A stretch of 64,000 nt of DNA, taken from positions 21,973,215 through 22,037,214 of the forward strand of contig OY754984.1 of the NCBI GenBank assembly GCA_963576475.1. Direction: 5' to 3'. The position numbers and the translations under genes were made by a program. The notes below the pieces were generated by a model. The model was not told the origin of the DNA. It saw only the letters and a list, made by a program, of their open reading frames with translations, and ran no database searches. Below are positions 42,608-54,511 of the stretch, one piece after another (position 1 is the stretch's first letter; each line of letters begins with the position of its first letter). This stretch comes from Molanna angustata. Taxonomy: Eukaryota; Arthropoda; Insecta; Trichoptera; Molannidae.

Positions 42608-43300
42608 GAAGTTTTTTTTACTCTCTACACTTTGCAATAGTGGAGAGTCATGATTTCACATTTTTTTACATCAATTTCTCAACGGGTATTATGTAGAGAG
42701 TGCACACTATGAGTTTCGTCGTGATGTGTTTGTATGTATGGCGTACGCCATACATACAAACTCTTTTTGTGTCGATAATTCTTTTTGTGTCCTCTTTACA
42801 CCCCAAACTATAAGTCTGATCGACTTCATATTTACATCATATGTGTAAAGTGCATAGACCTAGAGCTGATTAGTTTTCCATAGACAACTTTGACTTTCTT
42901 CTCTATAAATTCATAATTTGCGTTGTTTTTTTTTGTGTCTTCTCTGCAGCCCAAACTATAAGTCTGATTGACTTTATATTGATATTATATAATATGTAAA
43001 GTCCATAAACTTAGAACTGATTAGTTTTCCATAGTTATCCGTTAATTTCTTCTCTGTGATTTCATCTATTCAAATTTTCAAAATGCTCTCACCGTCAAGA
43101 AAATAGAGGTATTATACTGTTTGAAATTTTGATACAATAACAATAAAATGATCAAAAATGCATTCAAGGATTGTCAAAATTTAAATAAAAAAATGGTCTA
43201 TGTTCTGGTCTGCCATATCAATGTGAAATCAATTTCAAATTTGTATGAAAAATGTATATAACAGAACTTAAATAGCTTCTGTTTGGGAAAATTCAACCAA
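42608..43300 (+). repeat. Repeat family D, long copy, with family J hairpin in inverse
   Basis: At 42611-42658 ACTCTCTACACT ... AGTGGAGAGT is the family J hairpin on the minus strand with ACTCT/AGAGT for ACTCC/GGAGT. Then follow the palindrome at 42728-42761 and two diverged direct copies of about 150 bp containing CCCAAACTATAAGTCTGAT (about 42802 and 42951) and CTGATTAGTTTTCCATAG. It ends with the GATTGTCAAAATTT section shared with 10990 and 37800. Confidence 0.6.
42728..42761. repeat. Perfect 34-bp palindrome
   Basis: GTTTGTATGTATGGC, central GTAC, and GCCATACATACAAAC are exact inverted copies with no spacer. The other family D copies have only one arm (AAACACATCACG context at 38590). Confidence 0.9.
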
Positions 43301-43385
43301 CTCGAAACAGATCTGCGACTGGCAACTGAATTTAACAATTTCAAAATAAAAATAAAAAATAAAATAGACTTATTAAATATTTAAT
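43290..43385 (+). pseudogene. LINE C-terminus scrap
   Basis: KFNQLETDLRLATEFNNFKI continues with KIKNKIDLL. Collinear with 40280-40390. Confidence 0.5.
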
Positions 43386-43429
43386 GATTTGTTTATTATA
43401 TTCATTTCATTTTGTATAACTCAGATTTC

Positions 43430-43790
43430 AGTCAGATTTATAGAATGTGTCGGAAGATTTTCTTTATCCATCTATTGAGAGTGTATACAATAAAATAGAT
43501 TCTTTCTAATAGATATTATAGATGAGAAATCAGTTCATGCCATGAAAGACCTTCGTCAAAGAAGATACCAAGATTTTGAAAAATTTCTATATTTTTATCA
43601 AATTAACAATTAATAGAGATGGGGGGGTTGTATTTTTTAATGTAGATAGCAATCGATGGCTGCCAATAACAATAGACTGAGATTTGTACGGGTTGACAAG
43701 AAGACCATTCTGAGAGGACTGTGATGCGAAAAAGCTGAGATTTTCTTTCATAAGATTAATGGCATCAAGATATTCGGTAAATATATAGTA
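43430..43790 (-). pseudogene. Reverse transcriptase fragment of a LINE
   Basis: The minus-strand frame from about 43760 reads LDAINLMKENLSFFASQSSQ then NGLLVNPYKSQSIVIGSHRL, the palm segment after the ADD motif (helix, then GLxLNPxKSQxxxxG). A second frame later gives FKILVSSLTKVFHGMN, like the next block around LGxxxD. The catalytic ADD itself lies just beyond the preserved part. Confidence 0.6.
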
Positions 43791-44937
43791 AATATATAGC
43801 GAATATTTAGTTTGATGTACAATAAAATTCGCCTAAAATTTGAAATAATCAGAACACTTTACCATTGCATAGTTGTTGAGGGCAAACAGCATCGGAATTA
43901 AGCACGAGCTACACGTGAATCTGGCTTCCTTACATACCCAAATGTAAGGGACGACAAGTCTAAATAAAATTTCTGATAAACACACTCGTAGTAAACCAGA
44001 GATGTGGTTATAAGGTATAGATGTACTTAGTTCAAGTGTATCCACAGAACGTACTAAACCACATAAAACCTGGATGTAATGAAACATTAAATATTCAATG
44101 ATTCGCCGGTCCCTTCCCCACACCCCCGCCTGGCTACCACCCCTCACAGACCCCATAAATCACCCCACATTCTCCAACACATATTTTATCATATTTGCCA
44201 TACTCTTTGTCTGAATGAGGCTTCCGAGAAGACATCAGTTCAATACGTCATACACACATTGTTCAGTTTTATTGTTCGGTAGCCTGAAAACAAATTACCT
44301 GTCTTAATCCATCCTTCTTTCCTTCCATGTTCCTGCTCCGTTCCTTTTCTGCTACAGACAAACTAGTACTTGCTTTCCGCCGACCTCGAACACATGTCCT
44401 TCGAACTTCGTAATGTTGCTCTGAGTGCTCAATATCGCCGTGAATAATCGTTATAAGAAACGCATCTTTCGTCGGACTGGATGAGCGGTCGGAGTGGTCA
44501 GTGATTTCCTTTCTCGATTAATTTCTTCTTATCCCGTTATTAACCTTATCGCTGTGAATGACGCGCCGTGGCAATTATTTACATACATAATACAGTCCAC
44601 TAAATTCTTTGAACCCGAGTTTCATTCGGCAATTTCGGCGCTAACACACATAAGAAGATAATTTTCAGCTTCGGTTCCTTATGATGTTGCTGTTCAGTAT
44701 TTCCTGTAAAAAATAAAAATGTTATAATGCTTGTTGTAATTTGAAAAGTAGACGAATAATCAAGCGTATTTCCCACACATCATCCACCTATCATACTCCA
44801 TATACATCATCCTTCTACACATACGCATCACCTTATTTATCATCTTTCCATCGATATCATCAAACTAGCCATAAAATCATTGCAATTGCATTCATTATAA
44901 CTATCATTACTGTACTGAAAATCAGTAAAATTGGAAC
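43791..44937. other. Unassigned stretch
   Basis: A C-rich run at 44105-44150 and a moderately GC-rich part at 44390-44640 are not shared with other parts of the window and may be host sequence. A 107-codon minus-strand frame at 43833-44156 has no recognised domain. Confidence 0.3.
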
Positions 44938-45075
44938 TAAATAAGAAGGCATAATTGGTGAACTTCACGCAAGCGCATAAAGTGATCACGAAAACCAGCC
45001 GATGACTGTAGGTGCCTTGAGTTTCTTGTTCTTTTGCAATATTGCAACTTCGTCTCTATCGAGATGTTGAAAAGA
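44938..45075 (-). mobile_element. Family B fragment
   Basis: AGAAGGCATAATTGGTGAAC, GCAAGCGCATAAAGTGATCA, TGTAGGTGCCTTGAG and CGTCTCTATCGAGATG, in family order; the constant end is lost. Confidence 0.7.
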
Positions 45076-46200
45076 TTCCCAAAAAAAAATAATAACGATT
45101 GATCTACTAAATATTTTGAGAAAGCCTAGGTCTTAATAATTAATCCTAGATTAATCGGCGAACAGCTTATTAAAAATATTGATTTAATTTCACAGTAAAA
45201 TTAGAAGAAAAAACATACTTACATACGAGTATTTACGAAGTGGCTATGCCAAATTCAAGTGATATTCAATGTATTCGACGAACAAATATAGAAAATATAC
45301 TGCGCAACGAAAATGATATATTTTGACGATTAGACGATTTTTTAATGACATTTACATAAAAAGATATTGATGTATTTAAAAGACAAAAAAGGCATATAAT
45401 ATAGTCCTTTCAAAGCCTATTCCTAATGTTTAGATGGGACAATAATTCTCAACGGAATCATTTGGTATTGTTTACAAAATATGTCTTTCGTTGATTTTAA
45501 ACTGTATTTTTATATTATCAAAATATGGTATTTTTTAAAATAACAGATATGCAAAAGTCTTTGTAAATCTAATGTAACGTACAACGTTGTAGTTTTAAAA
45601 ATCACATTCGAAGAACGAATAAAACGAGATACATGTGCATATATGCGATCATTAATATCATATTGTGATGTCGCATAAAAGCGACTCATTTTGATGTAGA
45701 ACTGTTGGTTCACTCCCAGCCTCCCCCCCAGTCTTGAATCCATCTCCTCCTACCTTCCTATCGTGGGGAGGGGATGGCCCCCATGCGCCCCCCTGCAACC
45801 CCTATCCCTGTGGGTATTTTAAAACTCACGTATGGCAACCACCTATCTCCGTTGGTACACACGCGGACGGGATGACTTATAATACACCTTTGAACATTTT
45901 AATGAACTTCGCAAAATGTCGAAGAATCTGCATAAATATTGTTGCAGTATTTATTTCAATATCCATTTTATAGTTGCCATTTTTGTGTTGCTAAGAAATA
46001 TACTGCAACGGGTGGAACAGACTATTTTTTTTTGTTTATTTATATTTTTTTGGAAGACTAACAGCTGTATGTACATCAGTGTTACATTTAATATAATAAA
46101 TACATAGCCAATTCGAAGTCTTCGCTGATAGGCCATACCGTCGGTTACAAAATAAAAAATATAATAACATACTAATATAACAATATAAATATATACTAAT
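45076..46200. other. Unassigned stretch
   Basis: AT-rich, with a C-rich block at 45715-45810 whose proline-rich frame is not convincing. No shared repeat was seen. Confidence 0.3.
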
Positions 46201-46260
46201 GCCGCTCATTATTCGCCATTGTACCGATGCCTTACCACTTATAATAATTTGGAAAAGATC

Positions 46261-46299
46261 AGGTCCGTGGACATATTCTCTATGTCCAGGACCTTTTTC
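46261..46299 (+). repeat. Strong stem-loop followed by a T run
   Basis: AGGTCC-GT-GGACATA, loop TTCTC, TATGTCC-A-GGACCT, then TTTTT. Thirteen base pairs with a small internal loop. It looks like a bacterial intrinsic terminator in form, but the context is a eukaryotic TE region, so function is unknown. Confidence 0.6.
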
Positions 46300-46860
46300 A
46301 GGAGCTACGTTAGACAGTAATAATTAATTGTTTTGTTACATGCAACATGAAATCAAATGTGGGCTGATTAAGTTACAAATACATATTTATGCTGATACAT
46401 TATTTGATAATAGTGATATAAAAAAAAAACATCATGATATATGTTTCTGTAACAGATAAAGTTTCATCCTACAAACGAGGTAAACATAATTTAAAATAAG
46501 AGAAAAAAAGAGTTAATCTCAGAAAAGATCATGTTTAAAGATCAGCAGTTTTCAATCTGTCGATAAACACGCCTTCCAAACTGTAGAATATCATAATAAT
46601 TATGATAAATATGAACGCATATATATTCCACAACGAATTTATTTGACTTCCGACGGCGAAAATAAAAAAAAATAATACAAAATTATTATTTTGAATGTAT
46701 TCTAGTGAAAAATCGATTACAAATTTAATACCTATATGAAGAAAACTTTGGAAAGGGTAACCTTAACGTTTTTTTTAATATACCTACTGTTTTTTTTTAA
46801 TTCATCGATAATTATTGAAGAACTCCATTTTACATTTATTACACAATTTAAATGATTTCT

Positions 46861-46941
46861 TGGCCTTCGTGGCTCAGTTGTTAAGATACCAGACTCCCGA
46901 GTCAAAATTCCTGGATTCGATTCCCGGAGAATACACAATTT
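46861..46941 (+). mobile_element. SINE family S1, head only (copy e)
   Basis: TGGCCTTCGTGGCTCAGTTG and CCTGGATTCGATTCCCGGAG are the A and B boxes; the body is lost after ACACAATTTT. Confidence 0.7.
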
Positions 46942-46984
46942 TACTCTACTTTTACAAATTAAATAATTCTTTTTATTGATTGTG

Positions 46985-47075
46985 GATAATGATGTGTGAT
47001 TAATGATTAGTAATCCATTAATCGCGAGTTCGAATCCTGCCATGACCGATTTCGTCACTTATAGTACAATCATGG
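46985..47075 (+). mobile_element. tRNA-like SINE head, family S3
   Basis: TTAGTAATCCATTAATCGCG, GAGTTCGAATCCTGCC and GACCGATTTCGTCAC match the minus-strand copies at 27262 and 33795. Confidence 0.55.
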
Positions 47076-47162
47076 CTTTGTTAAGAGAAAGTATGAGGAT
47101 GTATATCTACTTGTCACAAGAACATAATTCATTATTTAAAAATGCACATTATCAGAATTAAT

Positions 47163-47640
47163 AATAGGATATCCCCATTAATTTAAAAAGAATAATCTAT
47201 GAATCATGCATCTTGCCTGTGATAACATATGGTTTGGAAACAATGTCCCTGACCATAAATACTGTCCACAAATTAAAATGCGCCCAACGATCCATGGAGC
47301 AGCAAATGTCGGGCATAAGTCTGAGAGATAGAATAACAAATACAGAAATCAGACGCCGAACAAAAATCACCGATATCATGGACCGGATCGCAAAATTGAA
47401 ATGGCAATGGGCAGGACACGTGGCCAGACAGCCAAATTCAAGATGGACTCCCAAAGTCTTAAAGTGGAGGCCATGGGAAAACAAAAGGGGTGTCAGTCGG
47501 CCACAGAAGAGATGGGCCGACGATATTGTTGCGATCACCGGAATGAAATGGATTGAAGCGGCATAGAATAGAGAAAAATGGAGACAGATGGAAGAGGCCC
47601 ACATCCAGCAGTGGAGGGAAGGCTAGGAAGAAGATCAGAA
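47163..47640 (+). pseudogene. RTE-clade LINE C-terminal domain (well preserved)
   Basis: About 135 codons read INLKRIIYESCILPVITYGL, then ETMSLTINTVHKLKCAQRSM, SGISLRDRITNTEIRRRTKI, WQWAGHVARQPNSRWTPKVL and RPQKRWADDIVAITGMKWIE, with a stop at 47565; EKWRQMEEAHIQQWREG follows in frame after it. This is the classic RTE ORF2 end (TYGxET, RxMEQxMxGISLRDR, WAGHVAR, RWADDI, EAxIQQW). Apart from that stop it is intact, so it is one of the younger fragments. The polymerase is truncated off on the 5' side. Confidence 0.85.
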
Positions 47641-47939
47641 TTAAGGACTGAAACTATTCTCTTACACCATCGAGGCTTAATATCCCATAATGAGAGGTAT
47701 CTAGCAACAGGTGTGCAGGAGTGCATAACTTTATATAAACTGTATATTCTATAGTCTACAAAGCTGAATCTAGAGGTTTAATTTCATCTTCATTGCTTTA
47801 TTTTATTCACAGAAAAAATATTGTTGAAAATAATAAAAATCTATATTATTGTCCAGTTAAAAGTGTAGACTCTTGCGTGCACTTTAAATTGATATAACAG
47901 ATATTTAGATATTTTTACATATTTGTAAAATATCTCTAA

Positions 47940-48147
47940 TCCAACTGTCGATTCGTTCATGAGAATTCAATTCTCTTAATGAATCGACATTATTAAGCCA
48001 AGATGCGTGTACGAAGGAAAATTTTGTATGGTGTAGTGGACTTTTTGCATGCTAATAACACCAACTAGAGGCATCGCAGCATATCTGTTCCCTTACATGG
48101 ATTTACTCAGAATTCGGACTAGAACATTAATTTTATGTGAGTTTTGT

Positions 48148-48186
<39 letters not shown>

Positions 48187-48189
48187 TGT

Positions 48190-48241
<52 letters not shown>

Positions 48242-48245
48242 TGTG

Positions 48246-48289
<44 letters not shown>

Positions 48290-49080
48290 GTCCGTCCCCC
48301 CTTATAACTTTTGATCCGCTCAATTTACAGAGCCCAAATTTTCAGAATATATTAACAGTTATAGGCCTACAAAACTTTTATACTCAGAAGTGTGAATTTT
48401 TGTTTCAGTCAGGGGTTATCAACTTTTGAAATTTTGGTTTATTTTTCCATATATCTCAGAAATCATAAAAGCTAGAACGCTGAAATTTGTTATAAACATA
48501 GACAAAATCTCAAATTAGTTTTTTTAAACAAAATCCAGGGTTTCTTAAACATTTTTTATTAAGAAAAATATTTTTTTTATGATAAATTTATGAGTTTAAC
48601 TGCCTATATTTCCAGATTTTTTAAAAATATCAAAAAAAGCCGAAACACCCCAACTAGACAATTTAATTTTATATAAAAAATATTAACATTGTATTAGCAC
48701 ATCTCAATTTTTTTTTAATAAATTTTATAAAAATTGAATTTAGTGACGACATTGCTTCATACAATTTGTATGGCAATTGCCTACACACAATATCTAAGAA
48801 GACTTAATTGTTTGATACTAATCTCCAAACATACATACATACAATCATTCTGTTTTCATATTCTGGGTAGGATCAAAGGACTGACCTCCATTCTATCTTT
48901 TATTCTATCTATATTCTATCTTGACATACATACATATGTAGGTACATGTGTTGTATAGAAAATCAAATATCTTAAAATATTAAATAATTTGTATTTATGG
49001 GATTATAGTTTGGTACTTATTCTTCAACTATACATACTATCGCTATCGACAGTTGGATCTCATGTGTTACATGCAACTAG
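47940..49080 (+). mobile_element. Family H element, complete copy, plus strand (H6)
   Basis: It starts TCCAACTGTCGATTCGTTC at 47940 and ends with ATCGACAGTTGGATCTCATG, the TGTTACATG hairpin arm and CAACTAG at 49080. The flanks are A on the left and T on the right, as for Helitron-type insertion. The 5' hairpin (CGATTCGTTCATGAGAATTC and its counterpart) is intact and the GT array is at 48146-48289. It has the 5' half of the second type (AGCCAAGATGCGTGTACGAA). No coding sequence. Confidence 0.88.
48146..48289. repeat. (GT)n microsatellite inside family H
   Basis: Nearly pure TGTGTG run with a few A and G changes; same relative place as in the other complete copies. Confidence 0.92.
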
Positions 49081-49699
49081 TTTTTATTTTGTACCTGTAG
49101 TAATTCAATTTTAAATCGATCTTGACTAGAAAAGTTTATATTTCGTTAAAAAATGGACATTATCGATCACCGTTTACAAAAGTTTATGAACAAAGTCGAA
49201 TTTTACTGGCTACATTTGTGACCCCACGTTTTTAACGGAATAGATATGATGAAGTGTCCCACGAATGTACATAGCGAGTATTCAATTCCCTTATAACGGG
49301 ACGCTATCGCAACGGCCGTTAGCTCCGTTATCTTTGCTTGTCACCCGTTATTGTCGTTGCTTCGTTATATTTATTAAAATTAACGGCTTGGTCAACATTG
49401 AATATGTGACACGAACCGAACCATAGTAAAATGTTTCTGATGATTGTTTTACAAATTAATATTTCGATAGAGACGAAGTTGTAAAATTATGATTAATAAT
49501 CAAATTTATTAAAAAAAATTATATCTTGTTCTAAATTATGTATGTTAGACTTGGCCATATTCAACTACCTCCCTTTATTTAATAAGTGAACAGCCAAATT
49601 ATTGATAATAGTGTATATTATGATACATTTTGTAGTATTAAGTAGAATTAATTTTACAAAAAAAAAATCATTCAAGCTATGGATCATATAGTAAAATAT
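49081..49699. other. Unassigned spacer
   Basis: ACGGCCGTTAGCTCCGTTAT at about 49310 and a family B trace (TTCGATAGAGACGAAGTTG, about 49463-49482) are the only features. Confidence 0.35.
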
Positions 49700-49934
49700 T
49701 GCTGCTCGGGCAACTAACAGGTACTATGTCAAATATTAATACTAGGTACTATGTAGGTACTACTAGATACTATGTCAATAACAAGTTGCTACATTCTGCA
49801 AACTTACAATATTAATCGTGTAACAGATCCAGACTGAAAACACAATTAGAAACTGTGTCTCCACCGGGAAACGAACCCGGGACCTTTGGATCAGCAGTCA
49901 GACACCCAACCAACTGAGCCACGAAGGCCGACAT
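49700..49934 (-). mobile_element. SINE family S1, copy f
   Basis: All head and body landmarks are present on the minus strand (GGCCTTCGTGGCTCAGTTGG, GTCCCGGGTTCGTTTCCCGG). A local duplication of TACTAGATACTATGT-type sequence at about 49740-49775 replaces part of the tail. Confidence 0.85.
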
Positions 49935-50633
49935 AAACATCATATATATTCAAAACTTTGTCCTTTTACCTCTATTCAAGGTTAAACAAGACAGATTTAA
50001 GAGGAAAAAAACACCTTTTCTTAGCACAGTACTATTAACGTATCCTGAAAATTTTAAGATACTTGAAGGTATCAACTATCAAAAGTGTCCAACTTTAAAA
50101 AAATGGCTCTAAATAAAGTGTCCTTATAGTGCTTAATAGAATCGAAGAAAACATCTGTCAAATAACCAACAACATTTTCCAACCAATGAATTATATTATA
50201 AAAGTATAGAATAATTTGAATACCAACAGACATGTTGCATTTCAGCGTGTGGTTTGAGTCAACGATTTTGATGAGTTATTATTAATGAGTTTTTCTTTCA
50301 TTTAAAATCTTTTTGTCACGTAAGGGTTGTAAATAATCGTAAATACTCATGTCGGTCACGTATGTTTTTTATTTCTCTTTTTTATAATACAAATTATGAC
50401 ATTATTCCTTGTGCGTATTGTATGATAATTCAAATATGTTGTCCCAAACTACATACTTACGTAAAAATATTATATTTTTTAAATGTTGTATGGTGTTGTC
50501 GTTAGTAATGCACTGACGTCTGGCGGCAGCTAACGAAACGACTCTAGTTGCTTTAACAAACGAGAGATGGCGTTAGTATCATGATCATGAACAAAAAATA
50601 TGGTACTTTTCCACTAATCGCTGACGTGGTTTT
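49935..50633. other. Unassigned spacer
   Basis: No coding signal; the last 150 bp, with GACGTCTGGCGGCAGC, is GC-richer and not repeated. Confidence 0.3.
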
Positions 50634-50991
50634 ATCATAGATTTTCATTTAATATACTACATAGATGGAGTACTCCGTGCAAGTGAGTCATAGTATATCG
50701 CGCGTTTGCCGTCTTGGTTAGCAACATATTGCAGTTTTCTATACATTTCTACACTTCCTAGATTCCTTCCGGACTGTTCTCTAAATCTCAATGAACAAAT
50801 TGTTTTTTTTTCCCGACAAATAAATCCGAAAACAAATTCACATTGGTCGTTATATTATATACAAAAACGATGTGATCTGTCAACCTTGTTGTCAAGAGTC
50901 CCGCGGAAAAAAGCCTCACTTCGATTCATACAGAATTTGCTAACTGCGACATCTAGTGTATCATATGAAAATCTATGGGTTTCACATTATT
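50634..50991. mobile_element. MITE family M1, copy 2
   Basis: ATCATAGATTTTCATTTAA on the left and CCCATAGATTTTCATATGA read from the right are the inverted ends. The interior follows the 9177-9506 copy (GTACTCCGTGCAAGTGAGTC, CCTCACTTCGATTCATAC). A 144-codon frame through it is not conserved with the other copies. Confidence 0.7.
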
Positions 50992-51434
50992 TAAAGATGG
51001 CGCCGCTTGGCAACTGTCAGAAGTTTAGCTTTTCTTTAGATCACGAATTGGTCAATAAGGTGACGAAGTTAATATCGGAGATGGTGTCCAATAACTGGCA
51101 GAGCAAAATAAATATTAATCTTCCCTACAAAATAATGTAAGGCGTTGTAAAACATCATTACTTATATAATCAAAACCATAAGATTCCATAAGTAATTATT
51201 AATTCAGTACTGAATCGACAATATTATATTTTAATGGTTGCAATGAATCGATAAATTATCAAACTCTGGGGTGGTACCCCCCAATACATACTGAATACCC
51301 TCGATGCTGTAGGTACAAAGGCTTGCTGTACGTCTTATTGACGACCCATCTAGTACCATTGACAGTAGCGTCTAGTACCAGCTCTTCTTTTCTGCATTCT
51401 TAGGTTAGGTTTAAGTTTGTTTATAATAATAATA

Positions 51435-51456
51435 GCGACTCGCGTGAGCGAGTTGC
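51435..51456. repeat. Hairpin family F, copy 2
   Basis: On the minus strand GCAACTCGC-TCAC-GCGAGTCGC, covarying with the copy at 9034-9055. AAACTTAAACCTAACC follows on that strand as in copy 1. Confidence 0.65.
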
Positions 51457-51689
51457 TTTATAAATTAAATTATACCTACATTAAATTTAAATATTCTTTT
51501 GAATTTTCGCATTTAATATACAATTTCACAGCTCATTTGACTTAATACTACGAGATCTCGACCAATCAGAGAGCCAACTGGAAACAGAATGCAGAATGGT
51601 AAATGCGGATTGTAGACTCTAGTATCATTGACTGATGGATTGCAATCACTAGACCACAGACGCTAGGTCGGTATTATAAGTTTATTCTA

Positions 51690-52015
51690 TAGGTACTACC
51701 ACGGGAGATGCTCAGAAGAACTTGCATCTCTGGTCCCTCTTCCATCCATTCACAATATAGTCACTCATTTTACTCAATCTCAACACCCGTTCACAGTAAA
51801 CCTTCAATTTACACAAACCAGTCGCTTCTCGATTTTTTTTATAAACACAGTAGCCCGGCTGTGGAACGTTCTTCCGAATTCTGTGTTTTCACCGACTAAC
51901 AACCGGGTCTTTTTAAAACACAACTAATATTTTCCTGAGCAGATTGCAAACCCTCCCCAACGCTACGTATAATGGACCTAAATCCTAAAAGCTGAGACGG
52001 ACTAAGAAGAAGAAA
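51690..52015 (+). pseudogene. LINE C-terminal fragment and tail
   Basis: One frame ends LDFFYKHSSPAVERSS; another reads NTVARLWNVLPNSVFSPTNN then RVFLKHN, the common xxARLWNxLPxxVxxxxSxxxFK end of CR1-like and R1-like ORF2 proteins. CTAAGAAGAAGAAATAG closes the remnant. Both frames are needed, so a shift lies at about 51840. Confidence 0.6.
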
Positions 52016-52304
52016 TAGGATATTTGATGGTATACTTAATTAATTATTTATTTAAAACAATTTACGGCTTAGTAGCCTTTTGCATATAAAACAGTATTTG
52101 AACATGTTAATATATACAAAAACAATTTATATTAAAAATTCGAATTGTGTAAAAAAATAATATATGAATTTAATAAATGAAACAATAAAATGACAACAAT
52201 AACAGACACAGGGCCGGATAAATCATAGAACAATCAGGAACAAGAAGTCAGGGCGGTTGTCTTAAAAAGGGCGCTTAAAATTCTAAAATGTTAATCATAT
52301 AGGA

Positions 52305-52372
52305 TCAAAAATTCGCAGGTATGGTTCTCTTTGCTTACCCGGATAGAGGCTCGGCATGATGGTGTGCATGTA
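52305..52372 (+). pseudogene. SVLSAYP-family LINE 3' scrap
   Basis: GGTTCTCTTTGCTTACCCGG and GGCATGATGGTGTGCATG keep the family end. Confidence 0.45.
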
Positions 52373-52486
52373 AAAAATCCCGCTTAGTCATTTTAGACCC
52401 GATGTGATTCCCCCGATGGGCGGATTCAAATAAATTGCTACGGGCGCAAAAACACGTTTATCCGGCCCTGAACAAACATGTAAAAA

Positions 52487-52773
52487 GCATAGATTTTTAT
52501 TATAATATAGGTACTAGATGTAGTACTCCGTGCAAAAAGTGAGTCATGGAATATCGCGCGTTTGACGTTTTGGTTTTCCTTACATTTCAACACATCCTAG
52601 ATAACTGTTCTCTTAAACTTAACAATTAAAATGATTTTAGACAAATCCGAAAACAATTCACATTAGTCGTTATTCTCTATAGAAAAACGATGTGGTCTGG
52701 AACCAAAACGTCAAAAATTCCCTCGGAAAAATGACTTCGATTCACACAAACTATGACATCTAGTATATTATAA
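52487..52773. mobile_element. MITE family M1, copy 3, interrupted by family H
   Basis: GCATAGATTTTTATTATAAT opens the copy; the last family bases CATCTAGTATATTATA are followed directly by the 3' end of family H element H7, so the right terminus is missing. Confidence 0.7.
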
Positions 52774-52775
52774 TA

Positions 52776-53577
52776 CTAGTTGCATGTAACACATGAGATC
52801 CAACTGTCGATAGCGATAGTACGTATAGTTGAAGAATAAGTACCAAACTATAAACCCATAAATATAAATTATTTAATATTTTAAGATATTTGATTTTCTA
52901 TACAACCATGTACCTAGGTATGTATGTCAAGATAGGATAGTATGGACGTCAGTCCTTTGATCCTACCCAGAATTTGAAAACTGCATAATTGTATGTATGT
53001 ATGTTTGGAGATTAGTATCAAACAATTTAGTCTTCATAGATATTGTGCATAAGCTACTACCATACAAATTTTATGAAGCAATGTCGTCACTAAATTCAAT
53101 TTTTATAAAAATTGTAAGAAAAAATTTGAGATGTGCTAATACAATGTTAACATTTTTTATATAAAATTAAATTATCTAGTTGGGGTGTTTCGGCTTTTTG
53201 CGATATTTTAAAAAAATATGGAAATATAGGCAGTTAAACTCATAAATTTATCATAAAAAAATATTTTTCATAATAAAAAATGTTTGAGAAACCCTGGAAT
53301 TTAAAAAAAAAAAAACAATTTGAGATTTTGTACTTGTCTATCTTTGTACCAATTTTCAGCGTTCTAGCTTTTATGGTTTCTGAGATATATGGAAAAATTA
53401 ACCGAAATTTCAAAAGTTGATAACCCCTGACTGAAACAAAAATTCACAATTCTGAGTATAAAAGTTTTGTAAGCCTATAACTGTTCATATATTCTGAAAA
53501 TTTGAGATCTGTAAATTGAGCGGATCAAAAGTTATAAGGGGGGGACAGACAGACACACAGACACACAGACACACACA

Positions 53578-53620
<43 letters not shown>

Positions 53621-53818
53621 CTCACATAAAATGTTCTACTCCGAATTCTGAGTAAACCCATGTATAGGAACATATATGCTGCGAGGCCTCTAGTTGGTGT
53701 TATTAGCATGCAAAAAGTCCACTACACCATACAAAATTTTCCTTCGTACACGCATCTTGGCTTAATAATGTCGATTCATTAAGAGAATTGAATTCTCATG
53801 AACGAATCGACAGTTGGA
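52776..53818 (-). mobile_element. Family H element, complete copy (H7)
   Basis: On the minus strand it starts TCCAACTGTCGATTCGTTC at 53818 and ends CAACTAG at 52776 with T next to it. The second-type 5' half is the same as in H6, the CA array is at 53547-53618, and the subterminal inverted repeat is perfect. H6 and H7 are very close in sequence, which suggests recent spread. Confidence 0.87.
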
Positions 53819-54510
53819 AAATAAAAAGAAAAAGGTAGGTACTTATGATGATTTTTTGTTTGAAAAAAAAACCTCATTAAAATGGCAATATAAAAACTGT
53901 TTTTTACACTTGTACATAATGTACCTACGTATTATAATATTAAACCAATGTGAATTATTTCTCGTAAATTTCTCTCAAAATAAATATAATCTAAGAACAA
54001 TCATTAATGTCCAAAATTATTATAAGTTAATTATAGTTGAAATGATGGTGTAGTGGTGGTACTTTCCTATATATTTTACAAAGCATAGAGCGATGGTAAT
54101 GTTTGGACACGTTTTGACCAGAGGTTAATTTAATTAACCGAAAAACAATATTTTCTCAATTATTATTAATACAATATTATTATTGAAGTAGAAGTTAATT
54201 GAAAATCAACATGTGAAGATCTCTCTCTATCCTACATTTAACATTGACTAGAATACACCATATTTGATAGACAAACAATTTTGAATATTTAAAACAATTT
54301 CGTTGCTTTAATGAACTCTATTGGGGATACGTAGGTAGCTCTATAGTCTACATAAATAAAAACATATACCAGTGTACCCATAGATAACCATCTGATGAAC
54401 TTTTCAAAGAATTTTCAGTACTCGACATCCGACAAATATATGTACATTAAAACAATAATTTAACACATCCATCGAAATACCGCACCATATACACCACAAT
54501 ACTTACTTTC
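53819..54510. other. Unassigned spacer
   Basis: AT-rich, with a 79-codon frame at 53814 of no recognisable type. Confidence 0.3.
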
Positions 54511-54511
54511 G

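Noticed and set aside
46261..46299. Bacterial intrinsic terminator as a sign of a bacterial insert
   Set aside because: No bacterial coding sequence or operon lies around it and the flanks are like the rest of the window.
50706..51140. 144-codon protein gene
   Set aside because: It lies within MITE family M1 and the frame is not kept in the other copies.
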